A stretch of DNA of 64,000 nucleotides, from the NCBI GenBank assembly GCA_019828565.1, contig JAHDYR010000019.1, positions 186,001 to 250,000 of the forward strand, in the 5' to 3' direction. This stretch comes from Carpediemonas membranifera (taxonomy: Eukaryota; Fornicata). The position numbers were made by a program, and so were the translations under genes. Under the pieces are notes generated by a model. That model had not been told where the DNA came from. It saw only the letters and a list, made by a program, of their open reading frames with translations, and made no database searches. Shown here piece by piece: positions 21,515-31,225 of the stretch. Every line of letters begins with the position of its first letter. Within the stretch, counting starts at the first letter, position 1.

Positions 21515-21553
21515 GTCTGGGAGGTTCGAACAATGTGTTTACACTGCGCAACA
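21515..21553 (+). repeat. Right terminal direct repeat of element copy 1
   Basis: Direct repeat of 20719-20757 with a single C/T difference. In OMEGA systems the guide-RNA scaffold usually overlaps the 3' end of the nuclease gene and the right element end, so this segment is the natural place to look for one. That role is inference only. Confidence 0.75.
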
Positions 21554-21656
21554 GTTTAGTTCTTGCCGACCTGGCCGTGTACACACCCAGCGCCAGGCCA
21601 TCCCCAGCCCACCATCACCACCACGATTACCTCATCAAACATAAAATTTACGGGTC

Positions 21657-23213
21657 TTAGCTGCGAGCGCGCTTGCCATTCCCCATCGCCGATGAAGGTC
21701 CACGCTTCCCGGCATTGGCGGTTGGAATACGGGACCCGGCGCCCTTTCTGGGCAGCGTCTTCACCTTCTCCGCCGCATCTGCACTCTGCCTCACCGGCGC
21801 CGTCCTCTCAGCGAGCGGCACCCGCTTGTTGGACGTCTGAACGTCATTGACCACAGAATCAAGATACCCTTCGTCCCCAAACATGAATGTCAGCCCCTGG
21901 GCCTCGTACTCCTTGATCAGCACGATCAGCTTCTTGTTGATCCTGGGCAGGTCCTTCTTCAGGGTATTCCGGAACTTCTCCTCCCGCAGCAGACGGCCCG
22001 GGTCTCGCTTGGTGAGCCGGGCCGGGTCCGCAGAGTTCTTCTCGAACTGCTCCTTGTCCCTGAGGATTTTTTCTCTCTTGCCCACCAGGTCGAGGATGGG
22101 AAGCACGGCCTCTACGCGCTGGTTGAACGCCTCCTCGACCTCCTTCAGCTTGTATAGCGCCTCTTCGCTGCAATCCGACTCTGCCGGGAGGTCGCCGCCT
22201 CCGTTGATCTGATCGTTGCCCTCGAGCGTCTCCTTCAGTCCAGCAATGGTCTCGCGGTGTGCGGCACAAAGCTCTGACAACCGCTCGATCTTCTGGGCGT
22301 TCATTTCATCCTTCTTGGTCACGAACGCAGCCACGCCGGCCTCGGTCAGGTCAGTCGGCTTGGCAGGGACCTCCTCCTGCAACAGTCCTGCGATCTGGCA
22401 CACCTCGCTGTACGTGTCGTCGATGACCTGTTGGCGGCCAGCCTTAACCTGCTCGAGGCCGGCGACGAGCTTCTCTAACGCCGGGATGAGTCTTGGAACG
22501 ATCTCGACAGTACGGTGCTCCTTCAGGATAGGGTGGATCGTCTCGGCCTCGGGAACCTCGCTGCTGAACTGTTCGAGGTTGTCGATACCAAGCTCGGCCT
22601 GGAGCGCGGTCAGCGTTGTCGAGATCTGGATTGCAGTTTCGGTCAAGTGGGCACGCCTCTCAGAGGCGTCCTTGTGTGCCGCCTCGAGCTTGCTGAGTCT
22701 GCTGAGGCTGAGATCTGTGGTGCTGGCAAGTTCTTCTGGGAACTTCTCGCCAAGGTCGGCGACGGCTTGTTCGAGGGCGAGCTGCACGGCCTCCAGCTGC
22801 GCCGAACGCTGGGAAACCTTCTCCTTGGTCTCAGCCAGAAGAGTTTGCGTCCTCTGCAGCTGATCTTTGAGTGTGACTGTCTTATCGCCCGCGAATGACA
22901 GGTCGATGACCTCCTCACCGAGTTGCGCGAAGAGATCTCTAATGGTTTGGCAATTGGACTGGATATCCTCTACATGCTTGTCGCGGTTGTCTTCCTGTGC
23001 GGATGCAAAGATGTCGAATTGCTCTCTGAGGCCGCTTATCAAGTTTGTCTCAATCTCCCGGCTTACCTCGTCCTCGCTAAGGCCCAATGAGGTCCAAACC
23101 GGCGCTAAACGTTCCAGAAGAGTGCCTGTTTCGGTTTCTATGACTGCTTTAATCGTCTCAGCCATTGTCCGCCCGAATTTCTGCGTGGTTTTTGGTTCTT
23201 CAACCATTAACAT
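21657..23213 (-). CDS. PRC1: PRC1/Ase1/MAP65 microtubule bundling protein
   Basis: Antiparallel microtubule crosslinker of the spindle midzone (PRC1/Ase1/MAP65 family). The 518-residue product is mostly coiled coil. The diagnostic spectrin-like microtubule-binding segment near residue 400 reads RDPGRLLREEKFRNTLKKDL, then PRINKKLIVLIKEYEAQ, matching the family 'R.G.LL.EEK.R....K.LP' signature. It is followed by a basic, Ser/Arg-rich disordered tail (RKGAGSRIPTANAGKRG). The ATG at 23213 is used rather than an upstream GTG; ATG 23207 is an alternative. The gene ends 103 bp downstream of element copy 1, so the element lies between its 3' end and the GalE 5' end. Confidence 0.88.
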   Translation of the reverse strand: MLMVEEPKTTQKFGRTMAETIKAVIETETGTLLERLAPVWTSLGLSEDEVSREIETNLISGLREQFDIFASAQEDNRDKHVEDIQSNCQTIRDLFAQLGEEVIDLSFAGDKTVTLKDQLQRTQTLLAETKEKVSQRSAQLEAVQLALEQAVADLGEKFPEELASTTDLSLSRLSKLEAAHKDASERRAHLTETAIQISTTLTALQAELGIDNLEQFSSEVPEAETIHPILKEHRTVEIVPRLIPALEKLVAGLEQVKAGRQQVIDDTYSEVCQIAGLLQEEVPAKPTDLTEAGVAAFVTKKDEMNAQKIERLSELCAAHRETIAGLKETLEGNDQINGGGDLPAESDCSEEALYKLKEVEEAFNQRVEAVLPILDLVGKREKILRDKEQFEKNSADPARLTKRDPGRLLREEKFRNTLKKDLPRINKKLIVLIKEYEAQGLTFMFGDEGYLDSVVNDVQTSNKRVPLAERTAPVRQSADAAEKVKTLPRKGAGSRIPTANAGKRGPSSAMGNGKRARS

Positions 23214-23276
23214 TCCTTCGCCGTAAAGCACGTAAATTCAATATTTTTGCGGTCGAACGAATTTAACAGCCAGCTA

Positions 23277-24720
23277 TCACCCAGTAAGACTGAGAAGGTG
23301 CCCCAGTGCCGTCTGGTACACAGTCACGTAGTACCCGATCTCTCCACGCCGGTCGACGTCGCTGAGCAGCGTGTCCAGGACGGCATGGGCAGACATCGCT
23401 CGACTGAGACCCGACCTAGCAATCACAAACGTCAGAACAGGCAAAAACTCGTCTGCTGACACATTCTGCATGCCAATGGCCGCGGCCCTCGTGTAGATGG
23501 CCCGGACGGCGTCCAGGAGCGCGCCGCGCATCAGGGCTGCGTCCATTCCATTCAAAGCCCCGTCCAGACGTCGCATAGCAGTGACTGCGGTGGCATACCC
23601 GGCTGGATCAATCATGGTCGCAGCGACGTCCATTGCCTCCTGAGCAATCGCGACATCGCCAAAGGCCCGGATGGCCCTGTCCTGTGTCTCAAACTCACAC
23701 ACAAGCTGCGCGTTGAGTGGGTTAGTAAGAGGATGGACGATTGCTGAGAATAGACTTCGTTCGACGACGTCCGCGATGGCCACAGGAGCTACTGGGGTCC
23801 CGAACTGCTCTGGCACGATCTGGTACTGACGTAACGCGTCTGTGTCGCAGTTTGTGAGGATGTGGCGCTTGACCTGATCGATAAAGCGTCGCACAGCCGC
23901 GCCAGTTTCAGAAAAAGAAGCGCCAGGTTTGAAATTTGAGATATATGCCTTAATCGTGAATCCCAAGTCTTGCGTGCGATCGTAGACTAGCGCATCGACC
24001 TCAAGTCCGATTCTTGTGTCCTCACAGCTTCCCGTCAGCTGCTCGAGTTTTCGCCGTCGCTGCAATGCAATCCGAGCTTCGTCGGAGATTCCCAATGGCG
24101 GAGGTGGTTTCGGCGAACGTTGCGCCATTTCGATGGCCCTCTGGGAGTTCTCGGTGTCTGTATGCTGCTCAAGATAGGTCCTGAGCTCGCGAACGATCAC
24201 GGCTGATGTTGGTGCCTCGTAGTTGTAGTCGTGGAGTGAATGAAAGGTAATTGTGAAGTGATGAGTGTCTACAAGGGTTATTTGCTTGATGTCGGTGAAG
24301 GGAATGTGCCTTTTGACGACATCTGGCTTCTTAAGATTAAACAACCCACTGTCTGTGATTCGGAGCAGCCTTTCCTGCTTTCTGCCACGTAGATTGGTCT
24401 TTCGCACTTCATACTCGGCAAAAGTACAGCCGTGCTGCTGCCTTGGTGATTCCATTAATTCCATTTGAGGTGCAACGAGCAGCTTTAGCTTGAGCATCAT
24501 ACAGTTTGCTTGCGGCTCCATGATCTGATTCTGCCTTGTCCAGCAGTGCATAGACTATCTGTGCTCTCTTCGGGCCAGACCCCTCCCAGCCAGACTTACC
24601 GAGGGCCCTTGTCACGATTCCAGCCCGATGCCTGTACAAGCCCTGAGAGGAGGTGAGCAGTGACGAATCTGCCTGGGCTGGGATTGGGGACACCTCCCCT
24701 CCCTTGAACGCCATGAGCAT
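23277..24720 (-). CDS. VPS9-domain Rab5 guanine nucleotide exchange factor
   Basis: Predicted early-endosome Rab5 GEF. The C-terminal VPS9 domain contains ADEFLPVLTFVIARSGLSR and YYVTVYQTALGHL, holding the conserved Asp and Tyr positions of the family. The N-terminal half has a PH-like segment (YEVRKTNLRGRKQERLLRIT, then KRHIPFTDIKQITLV). Two frames must be joined: exon 24503-24720 and exon 23277-24441 over a 61-nt intron (GTATGA...CACCAAG), giving 460 residues and joining AASKL to QQHGCTFAEY. Exon 1 has an MIT-like helix (ALLDKAESDHGAASKL). The intron is longer than most in the window and its acceptor is atypical, so exon 1 is moderately supported. Confidence 0.8.
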
Positions 24721-24783
24721 GGCTCGACATCTTTACGAAGCCCGCCGTAAATCAATTAACCGCCGTATTTAATCTAAGTTGCC

Positions 24784-27700
24784 TCACTGCCCTCCCTCAA
24801 CCTTCCTCAGGTTGACGAGATAATCAATAACAGAGCTCCGGAAGTCGGTGTCAGACGGGAACGCCTGGCTGGCGTCTGGGACAACCGAATGCACGAACCG
24901 TCCGTGAGTCTGCTGGGTCAAGTTGTCGAACCAGCCGCTCAGCCCCGCGGTCATGAATGCCTGGATGAAGACCGGCCCCTGCATGCCAGACGCGGGGTCG
25001 GTGAGGGCCTGGTGGTAGTCGGCGTCTGCGTGGACACGCGCGCACAGCGTCCGGAGGAGGTCTATGCACTCAACCTCGTTGTTCTGGTGCTGCAAATCAG
25101 TCAGAACCTGGAGAGTGGTCTTGAGAACCATCGCGAAGTACGACTGCAACCACTGGACCTTAAACTGCGGAGCCTGGTTCGAGACGCGCTCGACGAGTAG
25201 TGCGAGAGATTTGATGGCGACCTCCGTGATAGCCGGTGTGCCGTGGATGGCGCACTGGGTGAGTGTGGCGACAGTGAAGAAGTGTCCGTCGGGTCTGATC
25301 GCCGAGGAGACAGTCACGGCGCCAGGGCAGTAGGTCGTGACGTCGCGGATGAGCTGGACGAGGGCCTCAGGGAATGCTGTGAGCCGAGGATCGGCGTTGA
25401 AGTCGACCCACCAGGTATCCTCGCCAACCTGACCTGCCGCGATGGCCTGTGCGAGCTGGGGGGCGGTGAGTGATGCGACAGACTGGTCAGCGGCGACGAG
25501 GAACATCATGAGGGTTGACTGGACCATGCCTATAGTCCCGGCGTTGTCCGCCTGGCCAAACAGGCAGGCTGCGAGGTTATGTTGGACAGCTTCGCCAAGA
25601 CACTCAGCGGTGGCCCCGAGGAGGGCGAGACATGAGGCCTCACGGGCAGCGGGCACGGGGGCGTCGATGTAGGCGCTGAAGATGGACCAGAGGTGGGCGA
25701 GAAGCTGGGTCTGGATGAACGGCTTCTCGTCGGCGTGGGCGCTACGAACAAAGGCTGTGAGGACTCTCAGAGCAGCCTCCTTGAACGCACGCATCTTCCG
25801 GGCAATATCGTGATCGACTGCTCCCGGCCCATGTGCGGCGATGCCGCTGACGATGATCCGAGAGAAGTCGCCAAAGAGTCCGCCGTCTTGGCCACCCCCG
25901 ATGAGGGCGCGGCATATAAACTCCATCTGGGGCTGGAACCCGCCGCGGATGGTCTCGGCGACGGCGACATTTGCCTTGAGGACGTTGATGAGGCTGTTGA
26001 TGAGCGGCTTGTGCTCGTTCATCTCCTGCAGCCCGGGTCCGTGCTGGGCGATCATCTTATGCAGCGTGTCCGCCCCGGCCCATGTGTCGTTGCAGCCCTG
26101 GAGAACCTCCGCGATGGCGTCGACCCTGGGATATGCCCCTGGGTTGTCCGGGGAGACGATGGGGAGGGCCGCGAGGATCTTGCCGACCGCGCGGAAGAAC
26201 GTAGGGATGTGCTGCGACTGAAGGCAGTTGACCATGTTGCACTTGTTCCTGTCAGGATCGATGTTATACGACTTCATCCTCGCCGCGAGCACGTGGGTGA
26301 CAAAAGGTGGTTCCACCTCGCGTGTCTTGGGGTCATGGTGTTCGATGACGAACTCTCTGGCACAGTTGTCCGCGATGGTTAGGAATGTGTCGCACGCCAT
26401 CTCCGGAACGCCGTCGTGGCGCTCAGACATGAAGTAAAAAAGCTTGTTTGTCACAGTCTTCAGGAATGACCAGTGCGAACGAAGGAACGTGGGGTATTGT
26501 GAGCAGACGTACATAATGTCCGCGGCCAGGACCGCCTTGTACTCGGAGCGCATGCCCGGCCGGTTGACGAGGCCGAGCAGTACTGTGAGCACTTTAAGGA
26601 CAAAGTCCCGCTCGCCCACCTGACGGCCGCCGTTGAATGCACGGTTGCCGAGGACGCCGGCGGCCCAAGAGACGGCGTTGACCTCGTCCATGGTGAACTG
26701 CGGCGCCCCATTGACAATATGGCCGCGGTTCTTGAGGTCGTTAAGGTGGTCGAGGATGACGCTCGTCGTCGCCCCAGTATCGATCCGACAGAGGTCAATG
26801 AGCGCCGCCCGCATCGACTCGTGGAGCGACACACTCTCGACGTCCGGCATCTCTTCCCGTACGATAGCCCCGGTGTCGTCCTGGGTGACGATGACCTCGC
26901 GCGGCTTCCGCATGTTCCGCACCAGGATCCTACGGAGGTGGGCGAGGATCGAGCTCTCGCCCTGGCCCTGGATGTCGTATAGGGTCTTCAGTGCGTGAGG
27001 GGAGCCGGGGGCGTAGCCTGGGGTCGCCCCGATAGAGCCCTGGACACCGTGGACGAACGTCTGCCAGAAGTCGACTGTCATCTTGAACAGGACCTCATCT
27101 GCCTCAGTGGCGGGGTCCGTGAAGACGATGATGTGGCGCAGCATGGCGGTCCAGACGTCGCTCACGGTGGCTTGGTTGCCCGACCACTCAACGGGGCTGT
27201 CCAGATTCCTCTCGACAATGTCGGGGTATGCTGTGGCAGCCGCACAGAAGAAGTAGATGAAGGCGTGGACCTCCTCCTCATCGGGGGTACTGCCCTCGAG
27301 AATGGCACGGAATAGTTCCTCTCCGAGCCACATGAGGCCCAATGCTGTTTGAACATACCCGTCTTGTCTGATGGTCGTGCGACACTTCTCAAACATGATC
27401 GTGACAGATTTGATCACATCATTTCGGGCTGCGGCGAAGTTGTTCGGGTCTCGGAGGACGGCTACGATGCGCTGGACAAAGAGCTGGTTGAGTGCCAGGT
27501 CGGTGTCGATGATGGCGATGGAGCCGAGGAGACGGAAGGCTGTGGGTGCGAACTCAGGCCGGAATGACCCGGCGAGGATAGCGAAGCCAAATGTCTGGGA
27601 GTTGCTGGCGATGACGCCTTTGATCCATTCAGCCTGCTCGCGGCGGATAATCTTTGACCTCGTGTCGAATGCAAGGTCGAGGAGCTGGCTGATGAACGAC

Positions 27701-28317
27701 ATGACGCGTACCGAGAAGACCCACTTGGTCGGGTCAGCCTCAGGCATGGTCTGGGCGTCCTGGGCGAGCACGAGGTTGCTGGGGTCGAGGAAGGTGGCAA
27801 TGAGGGGCGTCTCAGCATCAGTGTCCTGGCCCATGATGTCGACGAGCAGCTTGTCGAGCTTGTTCAGGATCATCTTCGTCATGGGCTCCGTCCGTCGAGG
27901 CCAGAGTTCCATCGTATCGCCGATGAGCTGCAGCGCATAGCTGCGGACTTGAGCCTTGTCGTCATTGGACAAACCCGACCACTGCTGCGTGATGACGGCG
28001 TCAAAGATCGACAGGGCGTTGAAGAAGGCGTGGGACTGGGTACAGTGCTCGAACACGGCGGGGACAAACATCCAGGACCGGGCGTCAGAATGGATACGGT
28101 TGAGCACAACATGAGCTACCGAAAAGGAAAACTGTGTGAGATTGAAGGTGAAGAAGTGACAAACATCTACGGTGGATGGAAGTCCATTGGCCGCGAGAGA
28201 AACTTGTTCAAATAACGAGGCCCAATTCTGGCGTCCCGTGCCGTCAGAGACGTCACAGTTAGCAAAAAATGTCATCACCTCGCTAACTTGGTTGTTTTCC
28301 GCCTGGGAAAGCTCCAT
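24784..28317 (-). CDS. XPO1: Exportin-1 (CRM1)
   Basis: Nuclear export receptor binding leucine-rich NES cargo and RanGTP. The 1177-residue HEAT-repeat protein contains the CRM1 core: ADIMYVCSQYPTFLRSHWSF, NKLFYFMSERHDGVPEMACD and TFLTIADNCAREFV. The last two flank the NES groove. At the position of human Cys528, the leptomycin B target, this protein reads LLGLVNRPG: the cysteine is replaced by Val584. The protein is slightly longer than human XPO1 (1071 residues), with extra low-conservation segments. Single exon. The ATG at 28317 faces the importin alpha gene across a 172-bp divergent promoter region, pairing an exportin with an importin, which may be coincidental. Confidence 0.95.
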   Translation of the reverse strand: MELSQAENNQVSEVMTFFANCDVSDGTGRQNWASLFEQVSLAANGLPSTVDVCHFFTFNLTQFSFSVAHVVLNRIHSDARSWMFVPAVFEHCTQSHAFFNALSIFDAVITQQWSGLSNDDKAQVRSYALQLIGDTMELWPRRTEPMTKMILNKLDKLLVDIMGQDTDAETPLIATFLDPSNLVLAQDAQTMPEADPTKWVFSVRVMSFISQLLDLAFDTRSKIIRREQAEWIKGVIASNSQTFGFAILAGSFRPEFAPTAFRLLGSIAIIDTDLALNQLFVQRIVAVLRDPNNFAAARNDVIKSVTIMFEKCRTTIRQDGYVQTALGLMWLGEELFRAILEGSTPDEEEVHAFIYFFCAAATAYPDIVERNLDSPVEWSGNQATVSDVWTAMLRHIIVFTDPATEADEVLFKMTVDFWQTFVHGVQGSIGATPGYAPGSPHALKTLYDIQGQGESSILAHLRRILVRNMRKPREVIVTQDDTGAIVREEMPDVESVSLHESMRAALIDLCRIDTGATTSVILDHLNDLKNRGHIVNGAPQFTMDEVNAVSWAAGVLGNRAFNGGRQVGERDFVLKVLTVLLGLVNRPGMRSEYKAVLAADIMYVCSQYPTFLRSHWSFLKTVTNKLFYFMSERHDGVPEMACDTFLTIADNCAREFVIEHHDPKTREVEPPFVTHVLAARMKSYNIDPDRNKCNMVNCLQSQHIPTFFRAVGKILAALPIVSPDNPGAYPRVDAIAEVLQGCNDTWAGADTLHKMIAQHGPGLQEMNEHKPLINSLINVLKANVAVAETIRGGFQPQMEFICRALIGGGQDGGLFGDFSRIIVSGIAAHGPGAVDHDIARKMRAFKEAALRVLTAFVRSAHADEKPFIQTQLLAHLWSIFSAYIDAPVPAAREASCLALLGATAECLGEAVQHNLAACLFGQADNAGTIGMVQSTLMMFLVAADQSVASLTAPQLAQAIAAGQVGEDTWWVDFNADPRLTAFPEALVQLIRDVTTYCPGAVTVSSAIRPDGHFFTVATLTQCAIHGTPAITEVAIKSLALLVERVSNQAPQFKVQWLQSYFAMVLKTTLQVLTDLQHQNNEVECIDLLRTLCARVHADADYHQALTDPASGMQGPVFIQAFMTAGLSGWFDNLTQQTHGRFVHSVVPDASQAFPSDTDFRSSVIDYLVNLRKVEGGQ

Positions 28318-28489
28318 TCCTCGTCACGTCGCTGATGTGGCAAAAACTGCACTCCCGATAAATCGAGTCCTCGGCCACTCGATTGATGCTTATCCAGCCC
28401 ATGGCGACTAGCACAGCTGCTGGTAGCGGCAAGCCGCAGCGGGTTCAGTCCAGACTAATCTGCACTGCTGGACGAAGACGTTGTTCATC
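28318..28489. promoter_or_regulatory. Divergent promoter region XPO1 / importin alpha
   Basis: The 172 bp between the two start codons must contain both promoters. No TATA box or other motif stands out. Confidence 0.4.
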
Positions 28490-30035
28490 ATGGACGACCG
28501 GAATGTTCGGTTCGTTCCCACAATCTATTTCATAACATAGAAGAGGTTTTCAGAACAATTTTCAGCGGAAGAGCATCAAGCAGAGCGTGAATGACCTTCG
28601 GAAGAAGAAACGCGAGGAGATGCTCGAATCGTCCCGAGCAGATCCGTCTACGGAGCCACCGATTAAGACTATCGACGTTGAGCTCCCCGACGTGATCAAC
28701 GAGGACGTCATCATGTCGTATGCCGATAAGCTCCTCCTGCCCGACCCGGACGAGACGCTTGTGGGCCTTGTAGCCGTCAGAAAGCTCATCTCCCGACGCA
28801 AGAACGCGACTGTGAACGTGTACGAGGTTCTTGTGCGCCGCGACGTCATCTCGCGCGTGTCGCCCTTCGCCAACTGCGACTCTGAGAAGCACGCCCACGA
28901 GGCCTGCTGGATCCTCACAAACATTGCCAGCAGGGAGAGCGCCGTCGCGCTGACTGTGGTGAAGGCCGGCGCCGTGCCCCGCTTGATCCAGACCATCCAC
29001 AAGACCAAGAATCTCCAGCTCGCGGAGCAGGCCATCTGGGCCCTAGCAAACATAGCTGGGGAGGGGACGCAGTACCGCTCGAACATCATCCGCATGGGCA
29101 TCGTAGAGTCTATGACGTCCGTCCTCGGGCGGCAGATGGACCGAAAACACGTCCGTAACATCACCTGGGCGGTATCGAACATCGCACGGACGCCCCTACA
29201 GGATCCCAAGGACATCAAGGAGCTGACCAAGCTGGTGCCCCTCTGCGCGAACGTCTTCAGATCCGTGCAGGTCGACCCCACCAAGCAGCTGGTCACGGTC
29301 GAGCTGGACATCCTGGTGGACATCATCTTCTTCTTCTCGTTCGTGGCAGACGGCGACGATGACGACATTACAGTTATCGTCAAGGAGAACCTGACGCCCA
29401 TGATCGTCAGCTACATGGCCATCCCATATGCCCGACTCAACTCCGCTTGCCTCAGATGTCTCGGGAACCTCATGTCCTCCCACGACAAGACTATCGGTGA
29501 CTACCTGGTCTCCTGCGGCGTCGTCCCCGGCATGCTCCGGCTGTTCCAGTCGGCCCTGCCCTCTGTCCGCAGGGAAGTGGCCTGGGCGATGTCCAACATC
29601 GTGGCGGGAAGCCAGGACCACTTGAAGGTGTTTGTGGACCATAACGCCGTCCCCATCGTGCTGCGGACCATGGAGCACGACGTCCCCGAGGTCGCCACCG
29701 AGTGCTCTTGGATCGTCATGAACTATGCCTCTGCTTGCAACGACGAGCAGATGCAGCATCTCCTCGACTGTGGCGCCCTCGAGACTCTGTTCCGAGTCCT
29801 GAAGTCGATCACCAACTACAAGACCAAGTCCCTCATCCTCGATGCCGTCTCCCGACTTCTTACCAAGAGGCCGGACGCCACGTCCATCGTCGAGTCCGTT
29901 GGCGGTGTCCAGCTGCTCTCGTCGCTCATGTACAACCAGTACGCGTCCGTGAGCAACACGGCCCAGACACTCCTCCAGGAGCACTTTAGCGACGACGTCG
30001 GGGACCTCGGCGAGCTGGGCGGGTTCGACTTCTGA
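28490..30035 (+). CDS. KPNA: Importin alpha (karyopherin alpha)
   Basis: Adaptor that binds classical nuclear localisation signals and importin beta. Exons 28490-28509 and 28541-30035 join over a 31-nt intron (GTTCGT...TAACATAG), giving 504 residues. The join restores the basic IBB domain MDDRNVRRGFQNNFQRKSIK followed by NDLRKKKREEM. Without the intron the ORF begins at GTG 28587 and loses most of it. About ten armadillo repeats follow with the NLS-groove Trp/Asn signatures: EACWILTNIAS, AIWALANIAGE, ITWAVSNIAR, EVAWAMSNIVAG and ECSWIVMNYAS. The protein ends in an acidic, glycine-rich tail (DLGELGGFDF). A very short first exon (20 nt) is notable. Confidence 0.95.
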
Positions 30036-30508
30036 GGCTGGTCTCCTCTGCTATAAATAGTACCGGTTAGACTATGACGCGACTCCATCGTGCGACTATG
30101 CGGGCTCCTGGGGCGGTGCAACTGAGAGCTGACTGAAGCCCAGGCCTACCACAGACGGGGGGCAATAGCAAAGCGCTTCAGATACACCTGGGAATCTGCG
30201 AAGGCAGGTGGGAACCAGTTCTTGACTGTCAGCGTTTCCGAGCGTGCGTTGAGGCTGGTTCATTGTCTTGATTTGCCAGATTTGCTCACTTATTATCCAG
30301 TATGGGTTCTTGACAACAGGGATCTCTCGAGAGCTTATTCTTTCATGAATGATGAGAAATTGAGGATAATTATCTCTGTTATGCTCGTTGTATGCCAGGC
30401 TCCTTCACTCCTTGCTGACTAACCGTGCTGCTGTAGCACATGTCGACACGAGGGTTACTTACCTTTGCCAACGAACCTTAGTATGTTTAGAACCACATTA
30501 ACAACACA
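30036..30508. other. Intergenic region, possible 5' exon of the AIM24-like gene
   Basis: About 0.47 kb. Positions 30440-30480 could encode an in-frame first exon (MSTRGLLTFANEPY) joined over a 33-nt intron with a GTATGT donor at 30481, described with the next gene. Nothing else is recognised; the 66-codon frame at 30222 looks non-coding. Confidence 0.4.
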
Positions 30509-31225
30509 ATGAGTCTATCAATGAGTCTATCTAAGGACGATCTTATGGAGCTCCCCCGCGACTTGTCCGAGCTTCCCCCTTTCGAGAAGGAGGGCAAGAC
30601 GGCTGTTCGCTGCATCCTCCCACCACACGGGAAGATGATCGCGATCAAGGACGCGATGCTGACATACCTCCCCGCAGGCCAAGTGTCGTTCAAGCACAAG
30701 GGCCGTGGCACGAAGAACCGCATCCAGAGCCTGTTCACAGCGGAGGCGTTCGTTCCGCTGATGACTGTCGAGAACAAGTCCGAGCTAGAGCACGCCGCAG
30801 TGTATTTCTCCCGGGGCCGCAAGGTAGTGATGCTTGACCTTCATGGCACGATCATCGTCGACGCCAACTCGATCTTGTGCTTTCCCCCGTCAATTCACCA
30901 CGAGATCCGTGTGATGAAGAGCGTCGGATCGATCTTTAGGTCCGGCCTCTTCCAACTGTGTCTTAAAGGAGACGGCCCAGTCGCCCTCGTTGCCCCCACT
31001 GCGCCGATTAGCCTTAAAGTGCACAATGACCGCCCAGTGCGTGTTGATGCCGGGTGTGCCTTGGCCTGGAGTGATGGTCTCGAAGTTGACTTCAAGTTTG
31101 ACTTTCACAGGAAGGATCTCATTGGCAAGGGGTCAGGCGAGCAGGTCCAGCTGGAGTTCAGCGGGGAGGGCTACGTTATTGTGGCGGCCCGGAGCAAGGC
31201 GCGGTCCATTGGTGTCCGCAGGTGA
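30509..31225 (+). CDS. AIM24-family protein
   Basis: Member of the AIM24/TRAP-like beta-barrel family; in yeast AIM24 is mitochondrial and affects cristae organisation, but the biochemical role is not established. The 238-residue product has the family's repeated beta-strand pattern: MIAIKDAMLTYLPAGQV, SGLFQLCLKGDGPVALVAP, VDAGCALAWSDGLEVDFKF and VQLEFSGEGYVIVAARS. The ATG at 30509 is the conservative start. An upstream exon 30440-30480 plus a 33-nt intron (30481-30513) would add MSTRGLLTFANEPY in frame, with a good donor but a weak acceptor (ACAATGAG). No strong organelle leader is visible in either model. Confidence 0.8.
   Translation: MSLSMSLSKDDLMELPRDLSELPPFEKEGKTAVRCILPPHGKMIAIKDAMLTYLPAGQVSFKHKGRGTKNRIQSLFTAEAFVPLMTVENKSELEHAAVYFSRGRKVVMLDLHGTIIVDANSILCFPPSIHHEIRVMKSVGSIFRSGLFQLCLKGDGPVALVAPTAPISLKVHNDRPVRVDAGCALAWSDGLEVDFKFDFHRKDLIGKGSGEQVQLEFSGEGYVIVAARSKARSIGVRR

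Larger units (their letters stand above)
20719..21553 (+). mobile_element. Fanzor-like (OMEGA/TnpB-type) element, copy 1
   Basis: An 835-bp unit bounded on both sides by a 39-bp direct repeat (20719-20757 and 21515-21553; one mismatch). A second copy in the opposite orientation lies at 37577-38409, about 97-98% identical in the shared protein segment. Inside is one reading frame with TnpB/Fanzor C-terminal features, described under the pseudogene entry. No terminal inverted repeats, tyrosine or serine recombinase, or obvious target-site duplication was seen. The unit is far shorter than an intact Fanzor element, so it is interpreted as a truncated or non-autonomous derivative. Confidence 0.65.

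Noticed and set aside
30222-30422. 66-codon frame upstream of the AIM24-like gene
   Set aside because: A/T-rich third positions unlike genes here and no recognisable motif; it looks like chance.
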